Shown one piece after another: positions 41,844-50,011 of a stretch of 64,000 nt of DNA (its first letter is position 1; each line of letters opens with the position of its first letter). The position numbers and the translations under genes are program-made. This DNA is from Frateuria_A sp035944355 (lineage in GTDB: Bacteria; Pseudomonadota; Gammaproteobacteria; Xanthomonadales; Rhodanobacteraceae): NCBI RefSeq assembly GCF_035944355.1, contig NZ_DASZBH010000016.1, positions 372,001 through 436,000 on the forward strand, given 5' to 3'. The notes under the pieces are model-generated. The model was not told the origin of the DNA, made no database searches, and was given only the letters and a program-made list of their open reading frames with translations.

Positions 41844-42146
41844 ATGGGCCGCCAGGCCGAACACATCTACACCGACCAGCCCACCATCGCCCGCTTCAAC
41901 GGCCTGGTCGAGCACCTGCAGAACGGCGCCCGCGTGCGCCTGTACCTGGTCGATGGCAGCACCTGCGAAGGCGTGGTCGCCGCGCGCCCGACCGTGCAGG
42001 AGTATTACGATGGGGACGGCAACGAGGGCAGCAATGGCGTAGCGCACCTGGAACGTCCGGGCATCTCCCAGTGGAAACGCTACGTGTGGTTCGACCAGAT
42101 CGTGCGCATCGAGCACCTCGATGCGGATGCGCCTTCCTGGTCATAG
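41844..42146 (+). CDS. DUF3247 family protein
   Basis: 100 residues, MGRQAEHIYTDQPTIARFNG at the start, VRLYLVDGSTCEGVVAARPT and GISQWKRYVWFDQIVRIEHL later. It matches DUF3247, a small beta-barrel-like family found mostly in Xanthomonadales, which supports the taxonomic guess. The function is unknown; the compact SH3/Sm-like look is an impression only. AGGAGA precedes the ATG. It is convergent with the FAD oxidase gene, 16 bp apart. Confidence 0.85.
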   Translation: MGRQAEHIYTDQPTIARFNGLVEHLQNGARVRLYLVDGSTCEGVVAARPTVQEYYDGDGNEGSNGVAHLERPGISQWKRYVWFDQIVRIEHLDADAPSWS

Positions 42147-42162
42147 GCCGCGGTCCAGCGGA

Positions 42163-43995
42163 CTAACGGCTGGCGATGCGGGTGAAGCCGTCTTCGCTCC
42201 AGCCTTCGCTGCCCACGCCGTGGTGCACGAAGAACAGGCCATCGGGATCGTACGTGCGCTTCGCCTTCGCGAGCCTCAGGTAGTTTTCGCCCCAGAAACC
42301 CCGCTGCCAGTCGCGCAGGAAATAGTCGCTTTCCGAAACATAAGAGCCGGCTCCCGGTGCCACGGCGCGCAGCGCATCCATCGTCCGGTCGATGGCGGCC
42401 GCCGTGCGCCGCGCCATGGCCGGGTCGGGCTTCGCGCCCGCCATGCCGGGGTAAGCGGGGTCGCCGCCCGCGGCGCTGATGGCGAGGGCGAAGGCGTCCA
42501 GCACCTGCGGATTCGTGGCGGTGTCGCGGGCGCGGGCGAGCGCATCGGCCGGCGCGCCGGCCAGCCCCTTGTTGAAGTGCAGCGAGAGGCCCCGGTGTTG
42601 CGCGGCGTTGAACAGCGCATCGACCAAGCGTGCCTGTCGCCCCGGCTGCAGCAGCGTGGCCGGCAGCCAGGCCGACTGGTAGCCGTGGATGAACCAGCCG
42701 GCCTGATCATGATCGCCGGCCCAAAGGAAGTGGTGGCGGGGCGCACCCGGCCGGGTGTCCGACACGATGACGCCCGGCAGGTATTTGCGGAGGAACTCGG
42801 CGTCCCAGAGGCGTCGGGCCGGCGCCGCCAGCACTTGTAATGGTCTGGTGACGCGGCAGTCCTTGCGGGCCTGCACCCATTCGAGGAAGGGGGCCCAGGT
42901 TTGTTCGGCCTGCTGCCGGGTGAGGCCCTGGAACATCATGGAAACTTCGAAGGTATCGCCGCCGTAGAACTTCATCTGTTCGCCCCAGTGCGGGTTGAAC
43001 AGCGCGCGCTGGTAGAAATCCACTGCCTCGGCGATCAGGGCGCGATAGGCTGCGTCCGAGTCCGCCTTGACGGTGATGTTCACGCCGCCGAAAAACTCGG
43101 GTAGCTCGAAAGTGCGCAGGGTCAGCCGCGTGACCACGCCGAGGCTGCCGCCACCGCCGCCCTTGAGACCCCAGAACAGCTCCGGATTCGTGCGGGCATT
43201 GGCGATGCGCACCTGGCCATCGGCGGTGACGACCTCCGCCTCCAGCAGGTTGGACGCCGCCGTACCCCAGCGCTTGGAGAAGCTACCGAAGCCGCCGCTC
43301 TGCACCAGCCCGGCCACGCCCACCGTGGTGCAGCCGCCGCCCTGCACATAGCGGCCGCCGCGGGTGGTCACGGCGTCGTAGGCGTCGATCCATATCGCGC
43401 CAGCTTCCACACTCACCGCCGGCAGTGGTGCCACGTGGCCGGTGCAGCCTTGCGGCACGAAGGCTTCATGCAGGCTTACCTGGTTCATGTGGCGTGTCCA
43501 CACCAGCAGCGAATCGGGCGCATCCGACGTGCCCTGGTAGCTGTGGCCGCCGCCCTTCACCACCAGCCGCAGATGGTGTCGGCGCGCGAAGTCGACGGCT
43601 GCGACCACGTCGGCGGTGCTTTCCGCTGCCACCGCGTAGGCACTGGGTTGCGAGATCCAGGCACCGGCCCAGCCGCTGGTCTGGGTCAGCGCGGGGTTGT
43701 CGCCCATCGCGAACGGGTTGTCCAGTTGCTTGAGCGCCTGCGCGCAGGCGTGGTCCGACGGTGACGCGCCGCAAGGGGCGAACGGCGGTTCCAGTTTCAG
43801 CAGCCGGCCGCCGACCTGCCGCTTCAGCTGCTCCCATTCCGTGGTCGTGGGCCAGCCCGGCTGGCCCGGGCGCAGCCGGGAGCGCAGGGTCGTGGCAAGC
43901 GTGCCGGTGCCGTGCGCCAGGGCCGCGCCGCCGCGCATCAGCAAGGGCAGCAGTGGCAGTGTGATGGCTGCCTTCAGCAAGTCGCGCCTTTTCAT
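42163..43995 (-). CDS. Tat-exported bicovalent FAD oxidase (BBE/VAO family)
   Basis: 610 residues from the ATG at 43995. The N-terminus MKRRDLLKAAITLPLLPLLM resembles a Tat signal but has a single RR pair and KR before it, so Sec is also possible. The FAD domain has His151 in VKGGGHSYQGTSD and Cys222 in VQGGGCTTVGVAG, the two residues that anchor FAD covalently in berberine-bridge-type oxidases. The C-terminus ends with the BBE motif (WGENYLRLAKAKRTYDPDGL). Such enzymes oxidise sugars or alkaloids, reducing O2 to H2O2. It is divergent from the LytTR regulator gene, 154 bp apart. Confidence 0.88.
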   Translation of the reverse strand: MKRRDLLKAAITLPLLPLLMRGGAALAHGTGTLATTLRSRLRPGQPGWPTTTEWEQLKRQVGGRLLKLEPPFAPCGASPSDHACAQALKQLDNPFAMGDNPALTQTSGWAGAWISQPSAYAVAAESTADVVAAVDFARRHHLRLVVKGGGHSYQGTSDAPDSLLVWTRHMNQVSLHEAFVPQGCTGHVAPLPAVSVEAGAIWIDAYDAVTTRGGRYVQGGGCTTVGVAGLVQSGGFGSFSKRWGTAASNLLEAEVVTADGQVRIANARTNPELFWGLKGGGGGSLGVVTRLTLRTFELPEFFGGVNITVKADSDAAYRALIAEAVDFYQRALFNPHWGEQMKFYGGDTFEVSMMFQGLTRQQAEQTWAPFLEWVQARKDCRVTRPLQVLAAPARRLWDAEFLRKYLPGVIVSDTRPGAPRHHFLWAGDHDQAGWFIHGYQSAWLPATLLQPGRQARLVDALFNAAQHRGLSLHFNKGLAGAPADALARARDTATNPQVLDAFALAISAAGGDPAYPGMAGAKPDPAMARRTAAAIDRTMDALRAVAPGAGSYVSESDYFLRDWQRGFWGENYLRLAKAKRTYDPDGLFFVHHGVGSEGWSEDGFTRIASR

Positions 43996-44149
43996 CGTTC
44001 CGCTCCGGCCGGGTGCATGGCGGCCAGCATGGCATGTGCCGCCGTCATTTCCAGCGTGGGGGGACGGATCGCGGGGTGCGGGGACGAACCGAGCCCGGGG
44101 CGGGACGGGGCGCGTGGGGATTCGGGCGCGGCCACGTAGAATCGCCGGC

Positions 44150-45028
44150 ATGAGCGAGCAGGCGGTTGTCGGATACAGGGATTTTCAACGTTGGCGCCCC
44201 TCGGTCGAGGTCGCCTTCTGGGTGGGGCTGTACACCCTCAACACGGTGTTCAACGGCCTCGTTGCACGAATCGATCATGCCCGCACGGCGGCTTGGGAAC
44301 CCTGGGTGTGGGAATCGAGCAGCGCGCTGTTGGTCCTGCTGTTGATCCCCTTCGTGAAGGCGGTGGAGCGGCGTTGGCCGTTCCGCTTCGATACCTGGCG
44401 CCGCAGCCTGCCGTGGCATCTGCTGGCCAGCGTAGCGTTCAGCCTGGTGCACGTGGGCGGCATGGTCGGGCTGCGCAAGCTGGCGTACGGGATGGTTGGC
44501 CAGCACTACCGTTTCGGCGCGTGGTGGCCGAACTTCGGTTACGAGTACCTGAAGGACATCCGCAGCTATTTCGTCATCGTAGCGATGATCTGCCTGTCGC
44601 GGCTATGGCTGCTGCGCCAGCAGGGTGAGGCGAAGCTGCTGGCGGAGCCCGATGAAGGCCCGCCGGTGGAGCCGGTGGAGCGGCCCGAGCGCTTCCTGGT
44701 GCGCAAGCTGGGCAAGGAGTTCCTGGTCAACGCGCGCGAGATCGAGTGGCTGCAGGCGGCCGGCAACTACGTCAACCTGCACGTGCGCGGGCGCGACTAC
44801 CCACTGCGCACGACCATGGCCGCGATCGAGGAACGGCTGGACCCGGCGCGTTTCGTACGAGTGCACCGCAGCTACTTCGTGAACCTGGATTACCTGGCCG
44901 AAATAGAGCCACTGGACACCGGCGACGCGCGGCTGAAGCTTCGCGACGGCGCGGCCGTCCCCTGCAGCCGGCGCTATCGTGCGCAGTTGCGCGAACGCTT
45001 CGGCGAGGCGCCGGCGACGGTGTCCTAA
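44150..45028 (+). CDS. Membrane-bound LytTR-domain transcription regulator
   Basis: 292 residues. About residues 18-165 hold four hydrophobic segments (VEVAFWVGLYTLNTVFNGLV, SSALLVLLLIPFV, LPWHLLASVAFSLVHVGGMV, SYFVIVAMICLSRLWLL). The last 100 are a LytTR DNA-binding domain (EIEWLQAAGNYVNLHVRG, RFVRVHRSYFVNLDYLAEIE). There is no receiver domain, so the membrane part may be the sensor. The neighbouring divergent gene encodes an exported FAD oxidase, a possible target. The start is the ATG at 44150, without a strong Shine-Dalgarno. Confidence 0.88.
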   Translation: MSEQAVVGYRDFQRWRPSVEVAFWVGLYTLNTVFNGLVARIDHARTAAWEPWVWESSSALLVLLLIPFVKAVERRWPFRFDTWRRSLPWHLLASVAFSLVHVGGMVGLRKLAYGMVGQHYRFGAWWPNFGYEYLKDIRSYFVIVAMICLSRLWLLRQQGEAKLLAEPDEGPPVEPVERPERFLVRKLGKEFLVNAREIEWLQAAGNYVNLHVRGRDYPLRTTMAAIEERLDPARFVRVHRSYFVNLDYLAEIEPLDTGDARLKLRDGAAVPCSRRYRAQLRERFGEAPATVS

Positions 45029-45106
45029 AGTCCTGCCGCGGGGCGCTTGCGCCCTCGGCCCGCCCGTTCCACGCTTACTGCCCTTTCCTCGCCAAGGAGC
45101 GTGCCG

Positions 45107-45829
45107 ATGAAGCTGCCTTTCCGTCCTGCCGCGATCGTGCTGTGCGGCGCACTGGCCCTGGCCGGCTGCAACTCGCAGGACCAGGAGCCGGGCGCAGCCA
45201 ACGCCCCGGCCTCGGCGCAGACCGATGACTCGGCGCGCAAGCTCGACACCTACCGGCAGTTGCTGCGCATCCACAACGACGAGATGGCGGTGACCATGGG
45301 CCACGACATCCTCGACCATTACCCCGGCAGCGCCGCGGCGAAGGAGGTCCAGCAGACCCTGCCCGACATCGAGAAGCGCTGGAAGGAAAACAGCGAGAAG
45401 AACCGCCTGGCCGCGCTTTGGACGTATCAGGTGTCGCCGATGGAGGGCGGCACGCAGTCGACCGCGACGATCTATTCCAGCCAGCCTTCGGGCGACGACC
45501 GCGTGCGGCTGGTGCTGCGCCGGCACACCGCGTGGGGCCAGAACGCGTTCCTGTTCGGCAGCGGCCATGGCTTCGTCTGCCGCGGCAACTGCACGATTGC
45601 CGCCACGTTCGATGGCAAGGCGCACGGCATCAAGGCGTTCGCCCCCGCCACCGGCGAGCCGGCGCTGATGATCCGCGACGACAAGGATTTCATCGCCCGG
45701 CTGCAGAAGGCGAAGAAGATCACCATGGACGTCACCCTGGTCGACGGCGAGAAGAAACAGACCCTGGTCTACGAGGTCGGCGGCTTCGACCCGGCCAAGT
45801 GGCAGGCGCTGCCGAAAAAGGTGAAGTAA
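45107..45829 (+). CDS. Lipoprotein of unknown function
   Basis: 240 residues from the ATG at 45107 with AAGGAGC 7 nt upstream. It has a type II signal peptide with lipobox LALAGC (Cys21). A helical segment (KLDTYRQLLRIHNDEMAVTM), possibly tetratricopeptide-like (MGHDILDHYPGSAAAKEVQQ), is followed by a beta-rich domain of about 150 residues with one Cys pair (FVCRGNC). I do not recognise the family. The +2 residue is Asn, fitting the outer membrane. It is followed after 66 bp by a second small lipoprotein gene. Confidence 0.8.
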   Translation: MKLPFRPAAIVLCGALALAGCNSQDQEPGAANAPASAQTDDSARKLDTYRQLLRIHNDEMAVTMGHDILDHYPGSAAAKEVQQTLPDIEKRWKENSEKNRLAALWTYQVSPMEGGTQSTATIYSSQPSGDDRVRLVLRRHTAWGQNAFLFGSGHGFVCRGNCTIAATFDGKAHGIKAFAPATGEPALMIRDDKDFIARLQKAKKITMDVTLVDGEKKQTLVYEVGGFDPAKWQALPKKVK

Positions 45830-45895
45830 GACGGTGCACCGGTGCGCCGCCCGCCCGTTGATTGCATTGGCTGCCACGGCAGAGGAGGCATACCC

Positions 45896-46339
45896 ATGTC
45901 GTTCAAGCGCGTGATGTTCGCCGGCACCGCCGCCATGGTGCTGGCCGCCTGTTCCAGCGTCCCGTATGCGCAGCGCGAGGCCCAGCGCACGGCCGCCTAC
46001 GAGGCCGCCGCCGGCGCGCCGGTCAGCAGCTTCCACTTCTTCACGCCGCTGTGGTCGTGGGAGCCGCTGGGCACCGACGAGGTGGCGATCTATACCCGAC
46101 CCAGGGAGGCCTGGCTGCTCGACGTGCCCGGCTGCAACCAGCTGCCGTTCGCCACCGGGATCGGCCTGACCTCGAACATGAACCAGGTGTCCGTCAACTT
46201 CGACAAGGTGCTCACCGGGCACGGCCAGTTCCCCTGCACCATCACCCGGATCCGCCCGATCGACGTGGCCAGGCTCAAGGCCCTGCAGCAGGAGCAGCGG
46301 CAGATCCAGGCGCAGCCGCGGGAGCCGGCAAGGGACTAG
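45896..46339 (+). CDS. DUF6491-like lipoprotein
   Basis: 147 residues from the ATG at 45896 with AGAGGAGG upstream. The lipobox is VLAACSS (Cys19). The mature part has FHFFTPLWSWEPLGTDEVAI, the conserved stretch of DUF6491 lipoproteins, followed by RPREAWLLDVPGCNQLPF and a second Cys in QFPCTITRI. The function is unknown. It probably shares a transcript with the lipoprotein at 45107. Its stop overlaps the stop of the convergent ferritin-like gene in a CTAG at 46336-46339. Confidence 0.78.
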   Translation: MSFKRVMFAGTAAMVLAACSSVPYAQREAQRTAAYEAAAGAPVSSFHFFTPLWSWEPLGTDEVAIYTRPREAWLLDVPGCNQLPFATGIGLTSNMNQVSVNFDKVLTGHGQFPCTITRIRPIDVARLKALQQEQRQIQAQPREPARD

Positions 46340-47220
46340 TTGAGGAACAGCTTTTCGGCCAGCTTGGCCAGCGGCTTTTCCAGGGCGCCCTGCAGCCGCG
46401 GCGGAAAGTCCAGCGGCTTGAGCAGCATCTTGACCGTCATCTCCGCCGGGATGTGCCGGCGCAGCAGGTCCTGCGCCTTGCCGGCGACGCGGCGGAACGC
46501 CTCGCGGTCGCCCTTGTGCTGCGGGTAGCACTGCTCGAACACGTGGCGCAGCGCGATGTCGCTGTCCTCGCTGCGGATCTCGTTGACCCTTTTGAGCACC
46601 GCGCGGAACACCTTGTAGCGACCCAGCCCTTCGCTCTCGCGGTAGCGGCGGAAGTGCTGGTAGAAGTACTTGTAGTGGCGCACCTCGTCGCTCTTGATGT
46701 AGCCGGTGAGCTGCTTGAGCACCGGCTCGTCGGTGATGTCGTTGAGCGCGCGGTACAGGCTCGCGGTGCCGGTCTCGACCACGCAGCGCGCGGCCAGCTC
46801 CAGCCCACGGCTGTCTTCGAGCTGCTCGGCGGTGCACACCGCGCCGTACTCGGCCCAGAACGCGGCGAAGCCGGTGTCCCAGTCGAACTCCGGCCACACC
46901 GTGCGCACGTAGGCGGCCAGCGCGCGGCCGTGCTGCAGTTCTTCGTGCTCCCAGTGCTGGCTCAGCCAGGTCTGCAGTTCCTGGTCGCCGTCGAAGTGCG
47001 CGACCAGGTTGTGCGTGTACAGGTCCGAGCCGCTCTCGACGAAAGACGAGCTGCACAGCAGAAAGAACAATTCCTCGTTGTGGCGTACCTGCGAGCGGTC
47101 GATCTGTGCGAGGTCGAGGCTTTGCAGCGTCCAGGGCAGCGAAGGGGCATAGCTCACGCGGGCATCCTGTTGGGGGCGCGGCGTCAAGCGCGCGTGTGAC
47201 GAACGGATGACGGAGAGCAT
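46336..47220 (-). CDS. Ferritin-like diiron protein
   Basis: 294 residues. An all-helical protein with diiron-type motifs: FVESGSDLYTHNLVAHF, HWEHEELQHGRALAAY (ExxH pattern), and YIKSDEVRHYKYFYQHFRRY (DExxH). The spacing resembles acyl-ACP desaturase or ribonucleotide-reductase-like ferritin folds, so an oxygen-dependent redox or oxygenase role is likely; the substrate is unknown. Start at 47220 has a GAGG upstream; a GTG at about 47154 (VSYAPSLPWTL) is an alternative because the first 22 residues look unconserved. It is convergent with the DUF6491 lipoprotein gene. Confidence 0.8.
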   Translation of the reverse strand: MLSVIRSSHARLTPRPQQDARVSYAPSLPWTLQSLDLAQIDRSQVRHNEELFFLLCSSSFVESGSDLYTHNLVAHFDGDQELQTWLSQHWEHEELQHGRALAAYVRTVWPEFDWDTGFAAFWAEYGAVCTAEQLEDSRGLELAARCVVETGTASLYRALNDITDEPVLKQLTGYIKSDEVRHYKYFYQHFRRYRESEGLGRYKVFRAVLKRVNEIRSEDSDIALRHVFEQCYPQHKGDREAFRRVAGKAQDLLRRHIPAEMTVKMLLKPLDFPPRLQGALEKPLAKLAEKLFLN

Positions 47221-47266
47221 AAGGCCTCGTGGCCCGAGCGGATTAACCCCACCCGACCCGCGGCGC

Positions 47267-47683
47267 CTATCGCACCACGGTCACCGGCACGTGCGCGCGG
47301 GCCAGCACGTCGCCGGAAACCGAGCCGAGCAGCCAGCGCGCAAGGTTTCCCCGCTCGGTATGGCCGATCACGATGTGGTCGATGCCGTGTTGCTGAACCT
47401 GGCTGAGCAGTACGTCGCCCGGGCTGCCGTGGGTGACTTCCACGTCGATCAGGTCCCTGGCCTCGGGCTCCATCACGACCAGCTCGTCCAACAGCTCCTG
47501 CGCGCGCTGCGCGCTGGAGTCGGCCATCATCAACGCGCACGCGTCGGCGCCGCCTTCGGTCACCTGCAGTACGGAAACCACCCGCACCCGCCCGCGGCAG
47601 GCGCGCGCGAGCGCGACGGCGAGCAGGAACGCCCGCTGCGAGGTGGGCGAGCCGTCGTAGCCGACCAGTGAGTAGCTGAACAT
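47267..47683 (-). CDS. Universal stress protein (UspA family)
   Basis: 138 residues: MFSYSLVGYDGSPTSQRAFL at the start, DVEVTHGSPGDVLL, and the ATP-binding type loop VIGHTERGNLARWLLGSVSG with the end HVPVTVVR. The G-2x-G-9x-G(S/T) pattern is mostly present, so it may bind ATP. It is a small cytoplasmic stress-response protein. GGAGAGG precedes the ATG. The next gene on the same strand upstream (BrkB) ends 60 bp away, so they may be co-transcribed. Confidence 0.92.
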   Translation of the reverse strand: MFSYSLVGYDGSPTSQRAFLLAVALARACRGRVRVVSVLQVTEGGADACALMMADSSAQRAQELLDELVVMEPEARDLIDVEVTHGSPGDVLLSQVQQHGIDHIVIGHTERGNLARWLLGSVSGDVLARAHVPVTVVR

Positions 47684-47743
47684 GGCGCCTCTCCGTTGCG
47701 CGTGATGGCCGAAAGGTCGGGCCGACCGATTATGCCTCGCCGC

Positions 47744-48613
47744 TCAGCGGTCGCACGGCTCGACCAGTTGTGCGTGCACGTTGGGCCGGATCGGCACGCC
47801 GCGCACCTCGGCCACGTTCTGCGTGAGCTCGGCGCCCAGCAGCAGGATCACCACCGAGTAGTACACCCACACCAGCAACACCACCACGCTGCCGGCCGGG
47901 CCATAGGCGCCGCCGACATCGCTGTGGGAGAGGTACAGGCTGATGCCGAACTTGCCGATGGCGAACAGCACCGCGGTGAACAGGCCGCCGAGCAGCGTGT
48001 CGCGCCAGTCGATGCGGGCGTCCGGCAGCACCTTGTAGATCGAGGCGAACACCAATCCGAACAGCACCAGCGACACCAGCGCCTCGACCACCTGCCAGGC
48101 CAGCGTGTCGCTGCGCGCGAACACCGCGATCGCCGCACTGGCCACCAGCGAGACGATCAGCAGGAAGGCCAGCGTCAGCAGCAGGCCAAGCGCATGCATG
48201 CGCGTGAGCAGCCAGCTGAACACCGCGTTGCGCGGCGCCGCCTTCAGCTTCCACACGCGATTGATCGCCAGCTGCAACTGAGCGAACACGGTCGATGCGC
48301 CGATCAGCGTCACCGCCAGGCCGATGATGCCAGCCCAGTGGCCCAGCTGGGGTCGCTGCTTGGCGTTGCTGATCACCAGTTTCACCGCATCGGAGGCACG
48401 CGTGCCGACCAGGTTGTTGATCGAGCCGACCAGTTCCTGCTGCCACGCCGGCTGCAGCGAGGCGACCAGCCACAAGAGCAGCACCAGCATCGGCGCGAAC
48501 GAAAGGGCCGAATAGAACGCGACCGCAGCGGCGTGCGTCATCAGGTCGTCCTCGGCCACGCCGCTGGCGGTGCGCTTGACGACTTCGACGCTGGATTGCC
48601 ACATCGACCGCAT
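47744..48613 (-). CDS. YihY/BrkB family inner-membrane protein
   Basis: 289 residues with six hydrophobic segments. The family motif DDLMTHAAAVAFYSALSFAP is near the N-terminus, followed by VTLIGASTVFAQLQLAINRV and DWRDTLLGGLFTAVLFAIGK, and PAGSVVVLLVWVYYSVVILL. YihY/BrkB proteins were once called ribonuclease BN; they are now seen as membrane proteins of unknown or transport-related function. A second Met at 48604 is also possible. It is divergent from the secreted protein at 48766. Confidence 0.9.
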   Translation of the reverse strand: MRSMWQSSVEVVKRTASGVAEDDLMTHAAAVAFYSALSFAPMLVLLLWLVASLQPAWQQELVGSINNLVGTRASDAVKLVISNAKQRPQLGHWAGIIGLAVTLIGASTVFAQLQLAINRVWKLKAAPRNAVFSWLLTRMHALGLLLTLAFLLIVSLVASAAIAVFARSDTLAWQVVEALVSLVLFGLVFASIYKVLPDARIDWRDTLLGGLFTAVLFAIGKFGISLYLSHSDVGGAYGPAGSVVVLLVWVYYSVVILLLGAELTQNVAEVRGVPIRPNVHAQLVEPCDR

Positions 48614-48765
48614 GCACGCCCTCCGGGCTTTCCGCTACAGCATGGAGCGACCGCTGCGCGGTGATCGTGAACGGCCGCGGTCCTGTTTGCTGGCGCTTTC
48701 TTCACCGGGCCCGGGGCAGACTCGACCGCGGGACACAAGCAACCGATGGGAAGAGGAGAGCTGCC

Positions 48766-49224
48766 ATGAACATGCGTACCGCTGCTTTGGCGAGCCTGGT
48801 CCTGGTCGGCGCGACGGCGCTGTCCGCGTTGCCGGCGGAGCCTGCCCGCGCCGCCGAGCCGATGGTCAAGTGCGAGCTGAGCTACAACCTGCATGGCTGG
48901 TCGATCATCTACAAGCAGGCTGAAGGTACCGGCACGGTCACCTGCAACAACGGCCAGAGCGCGCCGGTGAAGATCAGCGTGGTCGGCGGCGGCCTGACGG
49001 CCGGCAAGTACCGCATCGACAACGGCAAGGGCGAGATCTCCAAGGTGCACGGCATCGCCGAGGTGTTCGGCGACTACGTGCAGGCCGGCGCCGAGGCCGG
49101 CGTGGTCAAGAGCGCGCATGCGCAGGTGCTGACTAAGGGCACCACCTCGCTGGCCCTGTCCGGCACCGGCCAGGGCATCGACCTGGGCGTCTCGGTTGGC
49201 AAGTTCACCATCGCGCGCCGGTAG
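48766..49224 (+). CDS. Secreted conserved hypothetical protein
   Basis: 152 residues from the ATG at 48766 with GAGGAGAG upstream. A signal peptide (MNMRTAALASLVLVGATALS, cleavage near ARA-AE) is followed by a single Gly-rich beta domain with two cysteines (VKCELSYNLHGWS, GTVTCNNGQSAPVKI) that may form a disulfide. The pattern YRIDNGKGEISKVHGIAEVF and GTGQGIDLGVSVGKF suggests a small periplasmic beta-barrel or lipocalin-like fold. I could not assign it to a family with confidence. Confidence 0.75.
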   Translation: MNMRTAALASLVLVGATALSALPAEPARAAEPMVKCELSYNLHGWSIIYKQAEGTGTVTCNNGQSAPVKISVVGGGLTAGKYRIDNGKGEISKVHGIAEVFGDYVQAGAEAGVVKSAHAQVLTKGTTSLALSGTGQGIDLGVSVGKFTIARR

Positions 49225-49317
49225 GCGGGCCGAAGGCCGTTCGCTGCGGGCCGGGGGCGATCCACGCGCGCATCCGCTGCGTCGTACACTCGGGCGTCTT
49301 TCGTCCCTGGAGCCGTC

Positions 49318-49389
49318 ATGCGCCGTTTGCTGCCGTCGATCACGATCGTCCCGCCAGCCGGTTCGGCCATGCCGAGGGCGGCCTCGTGA
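49318..49389 (+). CDS. Possible 23-codon leader ORF coupled to the next gene
   Basis: ATG at 49318 preceded by GGAG 6 nt upstream opens a 23-residue reading (MRRLLPSITIVPPAGSAMPR, then AAS) whose TGA overlaps the ATG of the 49389 gene as TGATG. Good Shine-Dalgarno plus coupling suggests a translated upstream ORF controlling the membrane gene, which has no Shine-Dalgarno of its own. It is too short to judge from composition. Confidence 0.35.
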   Translation: MRRLLPSITIVPPAGSAMPRAAS

Positions 49390-49847
49390 TGTCGCAGGTC
49401 GCTGTCGCCATGCTGCCGCGCTTCGCCGCCTGGCGCGTTGCCACCTGGATGCTGTTGCTGCTCGCTGCCTTCGGCGGCGTGCAGTACCTGCGCTATGGCG
49501 ACTGGCCCTACCTGGCAGGCACCCTGGTGGTCGTCGTGGTCTGCGCCGGCGGCATCCTGCGCCAGCCCTGGGCACGCCAGGCGCTGCGCGTGGTCGCGTT
49601 GCTGCTGGTGTTGTGGGTGCTGGCCAGCGGCGGCCTGTTGTTCGCGCAATGGGACCAGTTCGCCCAGGCCCGCGCCCACGCACTGGCCCAGCCGCGGCCG
49701 GAGATCATGCTGTTGGTGATCGAGCAGGCTCGCCGCAGCTATCTGCTTGGCTTGCTGCTCAAGACGCTGCTGGTGCCGCTGCTGCTGTGGCTGGCCTGGC
49801 AGCTGGGGCGGCCGGAAGTGCGCGAGCAGTTCGGATCACACCGCTGA
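49389..49847 (+). CDS. Small membrane protein, four helices
   Basis: 152 residues from the ATG at 49389 (a GTG sits one codon earlier). Four hydrophobic segments are seen: VATWMLLLLAAFGGVQYL, LAGTLVVVVVCAGGILR, VVALLLVLWVLASGGLLFA, and LLGLLLKTLLVPLLLWLAW. A polar loop lies between the third and fourth. I do not recognise the family. Its start overlaps the end of a possible leader ORF (49318-49389). It is followed by 164 bp without a gene. Confidence 0.7.
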   Translation: MSQVAVAMLPRFAAWRVATWMLLLLAAFGGVQYLRYGDWPYLAGTLVVVVVCAGGILRQPWARQALRVVALLLVLWVLASGGLLFAQWDQFAQARAHALAQPRPEIMLLVIEQARRSYLLGLLLKTLLVPLLLWLAWQLGRPEVREQFGSHR

Positions 49848-50011
49848 CCGGACGTGGGCAGACTGCGGGAACCAAACGGGGGCCGGGCCCGTCGCAGCTG
49901 TCGTTGCTGACACCGCTCGACCGCGGCTGAGCCGCGGCGTCGGCCGGTTCAGCCCGGGTTGACGCAGGGGCGGTTATCGCTTGGGTCCCCGCCTCCTTAG
50001 GAAAGCTCGCG

